64,000 nt of DNA from Populus alba (Eukaryota > Streptophyta > Magnoliopsida > Malpighiales > Salicaceae). The DNA is taken from contig NC_133290.1 of assembly GCF_005239225.2 (NCBI RefSeq), positions 11,354,204 to 11,418,203 on the forward strand. Direction: 5' to 3'. Made by a program: the position numbers and the translations under genes. Of the stretch, positions 1 through 11,664 are shown piece by piece; positions within the stretch are counted from its first letter, which is position 1, and each line of letters starts with the position of its first letter. Below the pieces are notes generated by a model that had not been told where the DNA came from, searched no databases, and saw only the letters and a list, made by a program, of their open reading frames with translations.

Positions 1-30
<30 letters not shown>
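1..30. repeat. (AT)n microsatellite
   Basis: Uninterrupted AT dinucleotides from the window edge to about base 30; it probably continues to the left. Confidence 0.95.
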
Positions 31-34
<4 letters not shown>

Positions 35-772
35 AGAGAAAGCAAGAACAAGTTCTTAATTTGAACAACCAAGCCCTTAAATGCATGGCAAATGCCTCTT
101 TTCATAGGCCAAAATTTGAAACTATTGATTTGATGACTAATTGTTGAGTGAGTGGCCAACTCTTGAATTGGTAAAAATCCTTATCTTCTTGTCTGAATAA
201 AACGTCATTGCTAGCATCAGAACTAGAACCACCTGTACGTATGAAAGTTATAGGAAATTGTCTAATCTTTCCAGGAAAAAACAATTGAGGTCATTTGAAC
301 TTCTAGAACTCAAGATATGGGCTGAACACTGAATAATATCGGGGCTGCAGGACAGATTCGGACTTCTCTGTTGTTGCTATAATTTGGACATGAAAACGGC
401 CTTTTTAAATCTTGGACTCCACATGAAAGTTATAGGCCTATGTCTTGCCCAATGTGTCCAAAAATTTAAGGTCATTTGGACATCCAGAACTCGAGATATG
501 ACCTAGTTACCGAACAGTGTTCCAGTTTGGACTACACCAATATCTCTTTTCTAAGTTTGGCCCTCTCTTTTTCAATTTCAATATTTAAACTCATCAATCA
601 ATCCTTTCATTTATGTGATTGGCCTACATTTAAAATGAACATTTACCATAAATTAAAGGTATCTTATATTATTAGGTATGTTATTATAAAACATGCTTTA
701 GTTAAGGAGTTATTGATAACTTCAAGTGCAAAATTATGATATAAAACCTTGATAAAAATGCACTTTTAAGTA
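31..772. other. intergenic, with a diverged direct repeat
   Basis: No gene is seen. Two diverged copies of a roughly 100-bp segment lie at about 236-345 and 421-520. Both contain 'atgaaagttatagg', then 'ggtcattt', a 'cagaactc' or 'agaactca' block and 'agatatg'. This looks like old repeat DNA. No coding similarity was recognised. Confidence 0.5.
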
Positions 773-2725
773 CTAATCAATGGCCATCTTCTGAGTCCAA
801 GGATGATATACCTTGTAGGCTTTAGAAACAATACTATAGCCATCAAAGATACCCGGCATGGCCTTCTTATCAAGCTTGTCTGTCTTGATATGTGGAAAAT
901 GAACAAAACATATACTGCTAAAGATTTTAAGAAAGCTTAGAGAAGGTTTGTAATTATATAAAACTTCAAAAGGTGTCTTTTCTTCCAACAATTTTGTTGG
1001 AAGTCGATTTTAAAGAAAAATAGTTGTGTTAGCTGCTTCTGACCAAAACATCTTTGGCAATTCATTTTATATAGCATGCATCTAACCATCTCTATTATAT
1101 ATCAATTTCTCCTCTCACTAACTCCATTCTATTCTAGAGTGTAAGGAGTAGTGAGTTAATGTTTAATGCCAACATCTTCACAGTAGAGATTAAATTCTAA
1201 TGAAGTGTATTTTTTACCATTGTTTCAACGAATGGCTTGAATTCTTTTTCTACCTTGATTCTCCATATTTTTCTTAAATCTCCAAAAAATCTCAGCTACT
1301 TTTGACTTGGATTCATAAAGAAAATCCAACACATTCTAATGAAATCATCAATAAAGAGAATGTAATATCAACTACCTTTTAGTGAAGATGTGCTTAGGGG
1401 ACCAGCAACATTAGTATGGATTAATTGAAGTTTCTGTGTAGACCTCCAAGTTGATTTTGGAAATGGTTTCCTGTTTTGCTTACCAAACTAACAAGCATTA
1501 CAATTCGATAAGTGATTAGTGAATGAAGGCACACCTTTTTATAGCATCATGCTTCATTATATTGAGCATTTGTTGTTGATGATAGTGTCCCAGCCTCTTA
1601 TGCCATACTTCTATGTCATTTAGCTTTGTGGAAAAAGTTGTGTGCTCCTCCTTAAATGGTAGAAATGAGAAACTTTTGCCTCTCATCCAAGCTTGCAATT
1701 TTTTGAATTGGTAGTTTGTGCAACCACTATCTATCAACCAGTGATATGAGGAGGTTTGAATTGAAAAACAAGTGGCTACAAACATCTAATCTTCATCATC
1801 TTGACTGACGACTTGATCATTTTCTTCTTGTTTCTGAGGTTTTATCCTGCAGATAATTGCTTCATGTCCCAGTTGGTTACATTTGCTTCACCTTGCATCA
1901 GGTCTCTTCCAACACTTGAATGGTGGATGACCTATCTTGTTGTAGTGTTGACATGGTGGAAAATGTCTCTTAAAAAAATTTCCTTTGCTCTAAAATTGGC
2001 TGGCAGTAGTTTTACTGCTGCTTAAAAACTAGTTTTTTTCTGAAGAACGTCTTCTTATTAAAATCTGGATACTTGGCTTGTAAAACACATTATGTAACAC
2101 GATTTTGCCTCATAAGTCTTCTTTGCTCCTGAACTTGTAAGGCATTTAAATGTTCTACCAATGTAATCTTTGACAGATCTTTTATATTCTCAAATGTAGG
2201 AATTGAAGCTTCATATTTTTTTAATATTGTAACCAGAATTTTTTCAACAATTGTAGAGTCTGTAAGTGATTTTCCCAGCAACCTGACTTTGTTTACAATT
2301 CCAAGCAATCTATTTGAGTATTCTCTTATGGTTTTAGATTCTTTCATTCTCTGCAGCTCAAACTCTCTTATCAAGTTAAGGCTTTGCATTCCACGAATTC
2401 TTTCATCTCTTGCATATTCCTTCTTTAAATAATCCCAAACATCTTTCACTAATTTAAGAGACATAATTCTTGTGAAAATGGTTGTTGAAACAACAGCAAA
2501 CATATATGCTTTTGCTTTTGATTTCCTTGTTTTTCTCTCTTTATGATTTCTTATTTGAGCCACAATTGGATTGGTTGGCAACAGATGAACTTCATAATCT
2601 TCTTTAATAGCTTCCCATAAATTAAATGCCTCTAGGTATGTTTCCATTTTCACTACCCAAAGCTGGTAGCTTTCTCCATCTAAGATAGGAGGAGCAATTT
2701 AAGAAAAACTGGCTTCAGCTTCCAT
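773..2725 (-). pseudogene. Ty1/copia gag-pol relic (5' part only)
   Basis: Remains of a copia polyprotein read on the minus strand. Gag starts at 2725 (MEAEASF...) but has an in-frame TAA at codon 9 (about 2701). It then runs open to about 2090 with the gag features of UBN2-type copia proteins (VWDYLKKEY, then LLGIVNKVRLLG). About 1785-1516 carries the aspartic protease core (WLIDSGCT) followed by a GAG-pre-integrase segment (WHKRLGH). About 991-773 carries the end of the integrase region (KTPFEVLYNYKPSLSFLKIF). The pieces are in different frames with stops between them. Reverse transcriptase and RNase H are absent, so the element is truncated on its 3' side near 773. The primer-binding site and 5' LTR follow directly at 2746-2990. 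The domain order PR-INT without RT fits copia, in which integrase precedes RT. Confidence 0.85.
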
Positions 2726-2745
2726 TACAGATCCCTTAAGAAGTT

Positions 2746-2757
2746 GCTTTGATACCA
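2746..2757 (-). other. primer-binding site of the copia relic
   Basis: On the minus strand this reads TGGTATCAAAGC, one base from the TGGTATCAGAGC site complementary to initiator tRNA-Met used by many plant copia elements. It sits two bases inside the LTR boundary at 2760. Confidence 0.8.
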
Positions 2758-2759
2758 AT

Positions 2760-2990
2760 TGAAAGTGTTTTAATTGTTTGAGTGTTTCAGTGAAAAAAGA
2801 AAGTAGTAGAGAATTAAACCAGCAAATTATTATTGTTGTTTATTTAGAATGAAATGAATACATTGCATTTAGTTCATACCAATCCTTACAAATATAGAGA
2901 ATGAAAAAAAAAATGCTAACTTATAGGAACATATCATGCCATGATCTATTAACAAACTAACAGATTAACTATCTCCTAGAGACTATGACA
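2760..2990 (-). repeat. 5' LTR of the copia relic
   Basis: This 231-bp segment reads TGTCATAG...CTTTCA on the minus strand, with canonical TG/CA ends, directly upstream of the primer-binding site and gag start. No matching second LTR is visible to the left, so the 3' half of the element has been lost. Confidence 0.75.
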
Positions 2991-3224
2991 ACCTTTTTTA
3001 TTGTGAAAAAAAAATTATAAAAGAAGAAAAATAGAGTCTTTGATAGCAACTTGAAGCAAACTTCAACAAAGGCAATGGATTAACTAATAATTACTCATAA
3101 AATCCTACATGTATTTGATCGGGAGATCAAAGTAAATAAGAAATTCAAATAATAAATTGTGGGATGTAGTTTAATTTGAATAAAATCCTGGACAGGCAAA
3201 AAGAAACATCAACATGCTGATATG
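2991..3224. other. short intergenic spacer
   Basis: AT-rich sequence between the copia LTR and the solo LTR. No gene or named repeat is seen. Confidence 0.4.
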
Positions 3225-3565
3225 TGATGAGTTTAGTTCAAAATTTTTGTGAAACAGAGAGAGGGGAAAGACAAAAAGTAGAGTTCTGGACAATATGATA
3301 ATCCTTTATTGAATTCAACCGGCTATATAAATAGCCATTACAACTAACAGAAATAAAGCAACTTAATACAAAGGACTAGGGATAATTTGCTGCAGAATGG
3401 AACTGCCGCTGGAGAATAGGAACCGCTTCTCAACTGAAACAATTCCTCTGCATTATGAATGAAAGTAACTGAAATGCAATTAATCTGTGCCCCTGTCTGT
3501 ACCCACGTTCAGTGCACCTCTACCATGCATGCGTTACATGCATGCATTGAGTGAAGCACGTAACA
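3225..3565 (-). mobile_element. solo LTR, copia-like
   Basis: On the minus strand this 341-bp block reads TGTTACGTGC...CTCATCA, with TG/CA ends. It contains a TATA-like TATTTATATAG and a later AATAAAGG polyadenylation-like signal. It is flanked by atatg (3220-3224) and atacg (3566-3570), a 5-bp target-site duplication with one mismatch. No internal retrotransposon sequence is attached, so it is best read as a solo LTR left by recombination. It lies about 110 bp past the stop codon of P450 gene 1, just outside the block shared with gene 2. Confidence 0.65.
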
Positions 3566-3678
3566 ATACGAGTCTACAGTTTATTCCATGAATCCAAGGC
3601 AAAGACAATCCCTACATGATCACACTTCCAACAGAGAATATTAATTAACAAGAAATCGAAACATTGCTCAAGCCATAA

Positions 3679-5258
3679 TCAGAGGTGAAGGCGATAAGTA
3701 GGAGTGGCGCACAGATGGTTTGCTCTCGGGGTTACAAGACCAAACGCATCAGTCATGTCCAATTCCTCCGGCAACATATTGTTAGGAAGCTCCCAATCAA
3801 AGCAATGCACCAGCTGTGCCACAATTTGCCGAACCATGGTTAGTCCCAAATGCATTCCAGGGCAGCCCCTGCGCCCAGCCCCGAAGGGGAGAAGCTGGAA
3901 ATCGCGTCCACGAAGATCTATGTTACTCCCAGCAAACCTCTCTGGAATAAACTTATCTGCATCAGTCCAAGCACTTTGGTCGCGTCCGATAGCCCAAACG
4001 TTTACAAGAACACGTGTTTTTTGCGGGATGAGGAAGCCATCTATGGTGCAATCTTCCACTGACTCGTGAGGGACAAGTAGAGGTGCCACTGGATGGAGCC
4101 TGAAAGCTTCCTTTATAACCATGTGCAAGTACTCCAAGCCCTCCAAGTCTGATTCTTCCACCATTCTATCCATGCCTATTTTCTCTTCCAGCTCTTTCTG
4201 GACTTTCTTCATTACTCTTGGATGCTTGATGAGCTCGGAGAGAGTCCACTCAATTGCTGCGGCTGGGGTGTCCATTGAGCCTACAAGCATGTCCTGAAAG
4301 AGAAAGGTACAGATTTAAGGATAATCATGTGATTTATGTGCTGCTTACTAACAGTTATTTTAATTCTATGCGTTCTTACCAAGATTAGGGCTTTGATGTT
4401 GTCTCGACCAATACGATACGCAGTTTCTTCAGATCCCAAGAAGTCCAACATGACATCAACAAAATCTTTGGTTCTGTTTTCGTCCTTGAACTGAATGTGC
4501 TCATCAATAATCTTCTCGAAGAAGTCATCAAAAAGCTTGCCTATGGCCTTCAAGCGCTTTGTAAGACCCTGAAGGTCAAGTGGTGCAATTGGAGGGATGT
4601 AATCTCCCAAGTTAAAACTTGCTGCTAAACGGATGCCCTCATGAGTCACTGGTTTGAACCCCTTCTCATCAAATTCGTTTTCCAAGTTTTTCTTTCCAAA
4701 AATCATCCTACAACTGATGTCAGCGCTTAGAGATGAGACCTTGGCACTAAGATCAACAGCAACACGCTCACGAGAAGCATCTTTAATGTAGTCAATAAAG
4801 AGGTCAAGCTCTTCTTTCCTCGTGGACATGAAAGAATTTATTTTATGGTTGCTAAGCAACTCAAGGGTACACATCTTGCGCACGTTGCGCCAATAAGAAC
4901 CATATGGAGCAAATGTCAAGCCCTTCTGCTCGTAAGTGACATACTTCGCAGCCTCATTTGGTGGCCTACTAGCAAAGACGAGGTCATTGGTCTTAAGAAT
5001 CAATTCGGCAGCACGAGGCGATGAGACAACTACAGTAGGCACCAAGCCTAACCGCATATACATGATAGGGCCATACTTGTTTGCTAGTCGATGCAAGTCA
5101 TGGTGAGGGAACTTCCCTAACAAATGTAAGCAACCAAATATAGGAAACCCTATTGGACCAGGGGGTAACTTGCTATCCTTGATCTTTCTTTCCGACAGCC
5201 AAACTCGGAGGAAGAAAGCGAGCGGAATCAAGGCTAGAGTGGCTAATATCCAAGCCAT
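3679..5258 (-). CDS. CYP736A: cytochrome P450, CYP736A-like (gene 1)
   Basis: Haem-thiolate monooxygenase of the CYP71 clan, anchored in the ER membrane. Exon 1 is 5258-4380, exon 2 is 4293-3679, with an 86-bp GT-AG phase-0 intron at 4379-4294, giving 497 codons, a normal length. Visible features: an N-terminal hydrophobic anchor (about residues 2-21), proline hinge PPGP (32-35), I-helix GSMDT (298-302), ExxR (E355, R358), PERF (410-413) and haem loop [10 protein letters not shown] with ligand Cys437. No stops or frameshifts. The next best match in the window is gene 2, which shares the same intron position and most residues. Known CYP736A enzymes hydroxylate specialised metabolites (for example biphenyls in Sorbus, santalenes in Santalum). 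The substrate here cannot be told from sequence. The start was chosen at MAWIL because it is shared by all three complete copies. Confidence 0.95.
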
Positions 5259-5376
5259 GCTATATTTGATATATTAAGGTTGGGTTCTATGTGCCAGTGG
5301 TGAGCTATAACTAGCTTTTCTTAGTGAAAGCAAACTTAAATCCAGCTCTTGCTTCATAAAGAGAAGACGCTTCACA

Positions 5377-5384
5377 TATATATA
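5377..5384 (-). promoter_or_regulatory. candidate TATA box of P450 gene 1
   Basis: TATATATA about 119 bp upstream of the start codon on the minus strand. The aligned position upstream of gene 2 (near 18,342) has only 'catagtag', so the motif is missing there although the bases on both sides are conserved. Confidence 0.5.
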
Positions 5385-6878
5385 GTCGTAACTAGGGATA
5401 TGATAACAGGAAGAAGACAAAGTGGGGAGAAGTTCAATGTCTTTGTTTGTATCGCTTCTTGTTTTTTCTTTCGAAGAAACGGATCAATTGTGAACAACAA
5501 ATTTAGTGAGATTTTATTTTTGTTTATATGCACTCTAATGTTAAAAATTCATTTAGAAAACCAATTGTATTTTAATGTATTTCATATATAATTATTTTAA
5601 TAATTTATTTACAGGTCTAAAAAAAATTTAGCAATTCTCAATTAACTCAACCCTATATTAAAAAATAAAATAAAATAAAATAACCAACTCAAGTCAATCT
5701 AAATAAACTTGTTTAACTCTGAATCTTGAGAACAGAAATTATAATAAAAAAAACTCAAAAAATATAGATTTTAAATAAAACAAAGGAAAAAAATTAGTCA
5801 CAAAAAATTGTTACAAGAACTCATGTTTTGGTAGAAATAGTGTAATGGCTTTTTATTTAGCTTTTCTCTTTAAGCATGAAAAACTAGAGGGAAAAAAAAA
5901 AAGTAAAAATATTGTTTTTTTTTTTTTTTTTTTGTGACTATTGCTCTAAGGCCAGACCAGAGAGATGGACACCTCCCAAGTGAACGAAACGGTAATAATA
6001 AATTAAGTTGCTGATGCTACTTTAGGTCGTTTTTGTTTTTTTAATCATACCCAACGTACTAAGTAAAAAGGACAGATTGATTCAGTTTTTTTAATCATAG
6101 CTCTCAAGTGAACGGAAACGGTAACATTATTTTCTTTCTAATTTCAGCTTTTGGTAGGAAGCCAGGAACAGTTGCCTGCCTTTTCTTTTATTTTGCAAGG
6201 GCAATGAAATCGACTTAGACAGAAACAAGCTTATGGCCCTCTTTAAAAATATGTGTAAATTATGTTTTTTTTTTAAATTTTGATATTTTTTGTTTTTTTT
6301 TTAAATAAATTTTTTATATATATTCAGATATTTTGATGTCCTAAATTAAATTAAAATGATTTAAAAAAATAAAAAAAATAATATTTTAATTCATTTCTAA
6401 ATTAAAAATATTTTGAATCGCAAACATTACCACAATTTCAAATAGGCTTTTAATCCCAAAAATTATTTTTAGTGCACTTTTTGTGATTGAGTATTTCACA
6501 AGTAATCATTTATTACAAAACCTAACAGCTGACCATCATCAAACCAATATTCACTATTGATGGATCAAGATTCATAAATTTGTTTTTAATATTTAATATA
6601 AAGATGTTTACTTTTAGCATAAGCCATTATAATCACGAACCCAATTATTGTGCCCATATTTAACATCTTGTGGGCTCGGGTTGCATACCAGAGCCTAACA
6701 CCTTGTTGTGGGCTCAAGCACACAGCACGAGCCCAATGCTGAGAGCATGCGTTGCACCTTTTGGGCTCGAGTGGTGCTCTTGAGCCCAATCCCAAGGGTT
6801 GTGCCTGGTCTTTTTAGGTCATTGTCTCTTTTTTTAGCCTATTAACATGGCTTGATGTTCTTGGACCTAGTGAGTGTC
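5385..6878. other. upstream flank of P450 gene 1
   Basis: No gene is seen. The stretch to about 6540 is a diverged copy of the DNA upstream of P450 gene 2 (18,300-19,385). Shared landmarks include 'tgcctgccttttctttta' and 'acagaaacaagctta'. It has poly-T/poly-A runs (5918-5934). About 6650-6800 contains a GC-richer patch with repeated 'gggctcgag' and 'gagccca' motifs that is not shared with gene 2 and looks like unclassified repeat DNA. Confidence 0.6.
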
Positions 6879-6881
6879 TAA

Positions 6882-7868
6882 GCCATGTTTGTTTCCCGGA
6901 GAGTAGTTTTCAGGAAACCATTTTCCAAACTTTCCTGTGTTTGTTTGTCATTAGGAAAGTTGGTCAACGGAAAACACTTTCCGGTCAACGAAAAACACTT
7001 TCTAGTCAATTTCAGTCAGAAAAATTTGGCTTGGTTTTCAGGAAAGTGTTTTCCCTTTAGCTGTGTTTGTTTTTCGAAAAGTGGTTTCCGAGAAATCACT
7101 TTCCAAATATTCTTGTGTTTGTTTGTCATTAGAAAAGTTGGTCAATGAAAAACACTTTCCAGTAAAAGAAAAATTTGGCTTGGTTTTCAGGAAAGTGTTT
7201 TCCTGAAAAAATTGAGGGGAAAACACTTTCCAGAAGTTGTGAAATTAGAAATGTCATTATTTGCTGATTATATCAAATTTGATCCTCGAACTTTTGATTG
7301 CTATATATATTTTGTTTTGAATATTTATTTTTCAATTTCATCTCTTAAAATTGTATTTTTATATTAACTCTAATCCTTATTTTTATAATTGTTATTTGCT
7401 TTTTCCTTATCATTTTTTTATTGAAATTTTTTATCTATCAAATTTGGTCCTTATTTTTTTTATTGTTACTTATTTTATTTGAAATAATTTATGAAATGTT
7501 GATTATTATTATTTTAATTTCTTCATCTTTCATTTTTTTTTAATTTTTTAGATTTGATCTCTATTATTTTGATTATTATTTATTTTATTTGAGATAATTT
7601 ATGAAATTATATTTTTTTTTCAATTTCATTCTCATTCAACTTTTTAATTTGTAAGATTTGTTCCTCATTATTTTAATAAACTTGAGAAAAATAAATTATT
7701 AATAAGTTATTTTCTAGCTCATTTTCCATGACATAACCAAACACTGGAAAGTGTTTTCCAACTTATTTTTTATTACACTACCAAACATCGGAAAATACTT
7801 TCTCGGAATTCACTTTCCCCAGAATTCACTTTCCAAAAGAAAACTACTTTCCAGCAAACAAACGGGGT
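6882..7868 (+). mobile_element. Tourist/PIF-Harbinger-type MITE, copy A
   Basis: A 987-bp non-coding element flanked by TAA on both sides (6879-6881 and 7869-7871), the TWA target duplication typical of PIF/Harbinger. The ends are imperfect inverted repeats (left GCCATGTTTGTTTCCCGGA, right complement ACCCCGTTTGTTTGCTGGA; about 24 of the first 30 bases agree). Subterminal regions are packed with palindromic GGAAAACACTTTCC motifs. A second left-end-like sequence starts near 7060 (GCTGTGTTTGTTTTTCG). The right 200 bp match the right end of the transposase-carrying element at 61.8-61.97 kb. Confidence 0.8.
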
Positions 7869-7871
7869 TAA

Positions 7872-9751
7872 ACTCAATTTACTTTTTTCCTCATTAATGT
7901 ATGTATAAGAGATATTTTTGCATCTATTAATGCACGTGTAAGAGATATTTATCCCTCATAAATATTATAATTGTAAAATTATTCTCCAACTCCTCCACTC
8001 AAGGTTACAAATACCCCTTGAGCTACCTAGGTAAAAGGTTCAAGACTTTACATTCAAAAGACATATATATTCAAAACAAGAATCAATTTAATACTCATTT
8101 TCTCTATAAGATTACCTACTTTACCAATGGAGGGTCTTCAAATACCCCAAAAGAGAACTTTTTGTAGGTATCCAGAGGCATTCATCAAGAAACAATGTGA
8201 AACCCTGGAAATTTATAATTAAAATATATAAATGTGTAAACCCTCAAGTAAACATAGGACTGAAAGTGATTTGATTTCAATGAGTGCTGGAAACCAAGAT
8301 TAGAAATAATAGATAAATAATGATATATAATGCAAGGGATGCCTTCCATAAAATGAATTTTGGTTTAGAATTCATAAGGACTAAGAAACTGGTAATGTGT
8401 TTTGATGGATAAAATAATGAGAAAAATGACATAATATTTCTAATAAATAAGAGAGGTAATAAAGAATACATTATAATAAAGGACAGTGCAATGAAAATGA
8501 TAGGACTGAAGGTGTAAGCACCAATTAAAAATCAGTTATGCTATTTTGAAACGATAATAAGCCCGATAAATAAATAAAGATGAAAATTCTAAAATGAATA
8601 TATTAAAAACTAATAAAATGACCTTACAGACTTACAGACTTAGAAGGAAAATTGATATGATTTTATGTGAAAATTGAACAAGAAAATTTGGATCTTTGAC
8701 AAAAAATTCATGAACTGACCAATTTTACATTAGAAAACAGAGCTCTCAATCCAATCATCGGATTGGGATGAAAGTTTGCATGAAGTCTATTAATATGTTT
8801 TCCTACCTTGGTTAAACATCTCATCCAAATCGGAGTTCAGTAAAGACTAGCGACTTAAGCATAAATAAACCAGATAGTTTACATGAAAAATAAAATAAAA
8901 TACATAAAGACATAAACAAGGGATAAAATTATAATTAGGGGAAAAGGTGCCTATAAAACTAGAAAAAGGCCATCATTTCAAAACAAAAAGAAAAAGGTTG
9001 GAGACAATAGAGGAAATTCATATAGAGAAAGAGCTGCAGATTTTAGAGAAACCAATAATGCTCTAATGGCCATATCTTTGGAATCCAATGTTTGATCATG
9101 CTTTTTTTTGGATATATTGTTCTTCTCACACTCCTTTACTAACTGATTGGATGGATTGGAAGGAACACAATCCATTTGACAGAAATCATTATCGAAAATT
9201 TCTTGGAAAAAAAAAGGAAATACACCTGCAAAACAGTTTCTTCGCCGGCCGATTTATCTGTCTTCCACCATTGGATCATGCTCATTCTTGGATATGTAAT
9301 GCACCGAGATGTTACCTTCATTCTGGATGGTGGAGATCGGAAATGCATTGTTTGGCAAAGTTTCAGGAATGTTAAACAGTAGCTCATCCATTTTCAAGTT
9401 ACCTCAGTTTTATTGAGATCTAGGGAGATCCAATCATTGGATCATTTTTATGTTAAGATATATTGTGAACAACTCTATGATATATAGTTTGATCGTTGGG
9501 TTTAAAACAATAATCAGAGGTTGATGACTTATTGCTTTTGGAATTTATTTCTAGTTTTGGTATATTTTAGTAAGCTTGATTAAATACATGTTTTGATGAA
9601 ATTAGAATTATGTAGGTGTAGGGTTTATGGAAGATGTAATTAAAGAATATGTTCTTGTTATTAGTATTGTTATAGATTAATTGTGTATTCTTTATATGAG
9701 GAGAAAAATGATTATTGTGTAAGAATAGGAAGGAAAATTGCTAAATGAACA
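7872..9751. other. intergenic, no gene seen
   Basis: AT-rich DNA. Motifs such as 'ccaatcatcggattgg' near 8752 and 'ccaatcattggatc' near 9430 look like parts of unclassified dispersed repeats. Open frames here are short, overlap on both strands and show no recognisable domain. Confidence 0.4.
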
Positions 9752-10243
9752 TGTTGATTGAATAAAAAGCTAACTTGTTGGTTGTGTGCATATGAATGGG
9801 GTGGAACCATGAAGAAATTGAAATGAAAGAAATTTGGAAAATAATGTAGCAAATTTATGTCAACATTTTTCAACCACCATCACTTATGACAACTACAATA
9901 TTTATTGTAGTAGTTAGCAGTTGTTTGACATTTATTGGTTGCTGCCAAGGTTTTCATTTCTCCTATAAATGGAGACAAAGAGAGAGTAAGAGAGAGTAAG
10001 AGAAAGTAAGTATGCAGTGAGTGCAAGTGCAACTATAAGAGTGAAAAAAAAATAGATTTGAGAGAAACACCGAGTGTAAGAGTGAAACACTGGGTTTCAT
10101 ATTGGGTTGAGTTGAGTGTTTGTATCATTCCTCCAATAATATACAATCTACTACCTCCGTGGACATACTTGATTTTGGGGAATCACATAAATCTGCTTGT
10201 TTGTGTTTTATTTGTGTTTGCTTTTGATCCAGTACGCACAACA
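9752..10243 (+). repeat. copia-like LTR fragment
   Basis: Ends TGTTG at 9752 and CAACA at 10243, the inverted 5-base termini common in copia LTRs. It contains a TATAAAT box (9964-9970) followed by a purine-rich 'agagagtaag' repeat, and is followed directly by a primer-binding site. The left boundary was chosen only by the TGTTG match and is less certain than the right. Confidence 0.55.
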
Positions 10244-10246
10244 AAT

Positions 10247-10257
10247 TGGTATCAGAG
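10247..10257 (+). other. copia-type primer-binding site
   Basis: TGGTATCAGAG, complementary to the 3' end of initiator tRNA-Met, three bases after the LTR end. About 300 bp of leader-like sequence follows (to about 10,560) before similarity is lost. No gag is recognisable, so this is the 5' stub of a truncated plus-strand element. Confidence 0.75.
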
Positions 10258-11664
10258 TATTAGGGAAGCTAGAACATTGAAAAACACGTTTTTCATCTCT
10301 CGGTTCAAAGTTGTAGAATTTGCAAAGTTCTCAGATCTTGATTTTGACCACCTGAGGAGATTCCACTCATCGATACGAGTCCGCTGATATAAAGATCATC
10401 AAAATTGGAGTTGAAACGAGCCCTGTAGAGCTCGCCGACATTTCGCTTGAAATCTACCAGTGCTGAAATTCAAGCCCGAGAAGACTGTCGCGTCATCCAA
10501 CACGTTAACACTGAGTCATCATCCACATCATCTAAATAGTGATGAAATATTCTATTGACAGAATAAGAATATTCCATTCATAAAGACAGAATATTCTTTA
10601 GCAAAGACAGAATATTCCTTTGCTGAGTCAACTCGGCCAGATTGGCTTTTCGGCCAACTCAATGATGTTTTGGCCTGGTTTTTGCCGAGTCAAGCTTGTT
10701 CCTAGCATTTTCAACTATTCTAGACGCAATCGTAGTGTCTATTTTGTGAAACATCAAGCCAAAGTTATTGTTTTGGCTCTTTTGAGCATAAAAGTACGTG
10801 TTTTAACAATTTTGGGAGTCCATTTGTAATCCAAAGACATCCTAATACCTAATATTCTAGAATAAAGATCAATAGGGAATGCTAGTATACCTCCACAATA
10901 CATCTCGATATCGAGTACCAAATTTGATGTCGCAGGTGCGATGTCGCGGCGATCGTTCACCGCTTAAGAAAAAATGTATAGTGATCTATCTGGCAAATGT
11001 AGAGAGACAAGGAATTCTTATCTCTTACTAGTGGAAAATTTGAATGGGAGTCGCCACCTAGAGTTATTTTTTTCGCACTTTTTCTAATTGATTTTTATTT
11101 TGATTTCATCCTTCAACATTGCGTTAATTAGAAATTAGACTTCATAATATTTTTTTATTTGCTTTCTATGGGATTATCCCGGTCAAATAACTCAAATCGC
11201 GAGTTTGGTAGATTGACATGGGTTAACACGTTTCATTTTTTTGGGTCCTTTTTTAATTGATTTTTTTTTCAATTTCACCCTCCAACAACTCAATTTGTTT
11301 TTTTTTATTTAGTTTTTTCTTTCTAATATTAGGTTGTTTGGGAATTGGGATTCATAATTTTTTTTCTATTTTCTTTTTGTTGCATTATCCTTATCTCATG
11401 TATTTAGCTTTTTTTTCCTCTCGATTTCAATCTTCAACATTAAATCTATTACAAGTAGGGCTTTATAATTTTTTTAATTTACTTTTGTAAGGTTATCCTA
11501 ATCTCATAAGCTGATTTGTGAGTTTGGTAGATTAACTCAAGTTAACTCGGGTAGGTTTTTTTGTCTTTTTTAAATCAGCCACTGAATTCTCCCGTCCTGG
11601 TTTGTAAGTGATTTCATAGTGGTATCCCAACAGCTTTGCCACCTATTTTTGTTGTTCTAGCATT
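10258..11664. other. intergenic repeat debris
   Basis: 10,258-10,560 is probably retrotransposon leader. 11,040-11,580 has three diverged rounds of a unit containing 'ttgatttttttttcaatttca' -like text, a 'ggttatcc' or 'ggattatcc' motif and 'gagtttggtagatt'. A 'gggagtcgccacc' at about 11,047 resembles (in reverse) the end of the Tat-type LTR found at 48.9-51.5 kb. No gene is seen. Confidence 0.45.

Noticed and set aside
3704..4069. A 121-codon plus-strand frame opposite P450 gene 1, repeated opposite gene 2 at 16,700-17,065 and as an 88-codon one opposite genes 3 and 4
   Set aside because: It is antisense to exon 2 and stays open only because the P450 codons on the other strand are constrained. 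No independent start context or domain.
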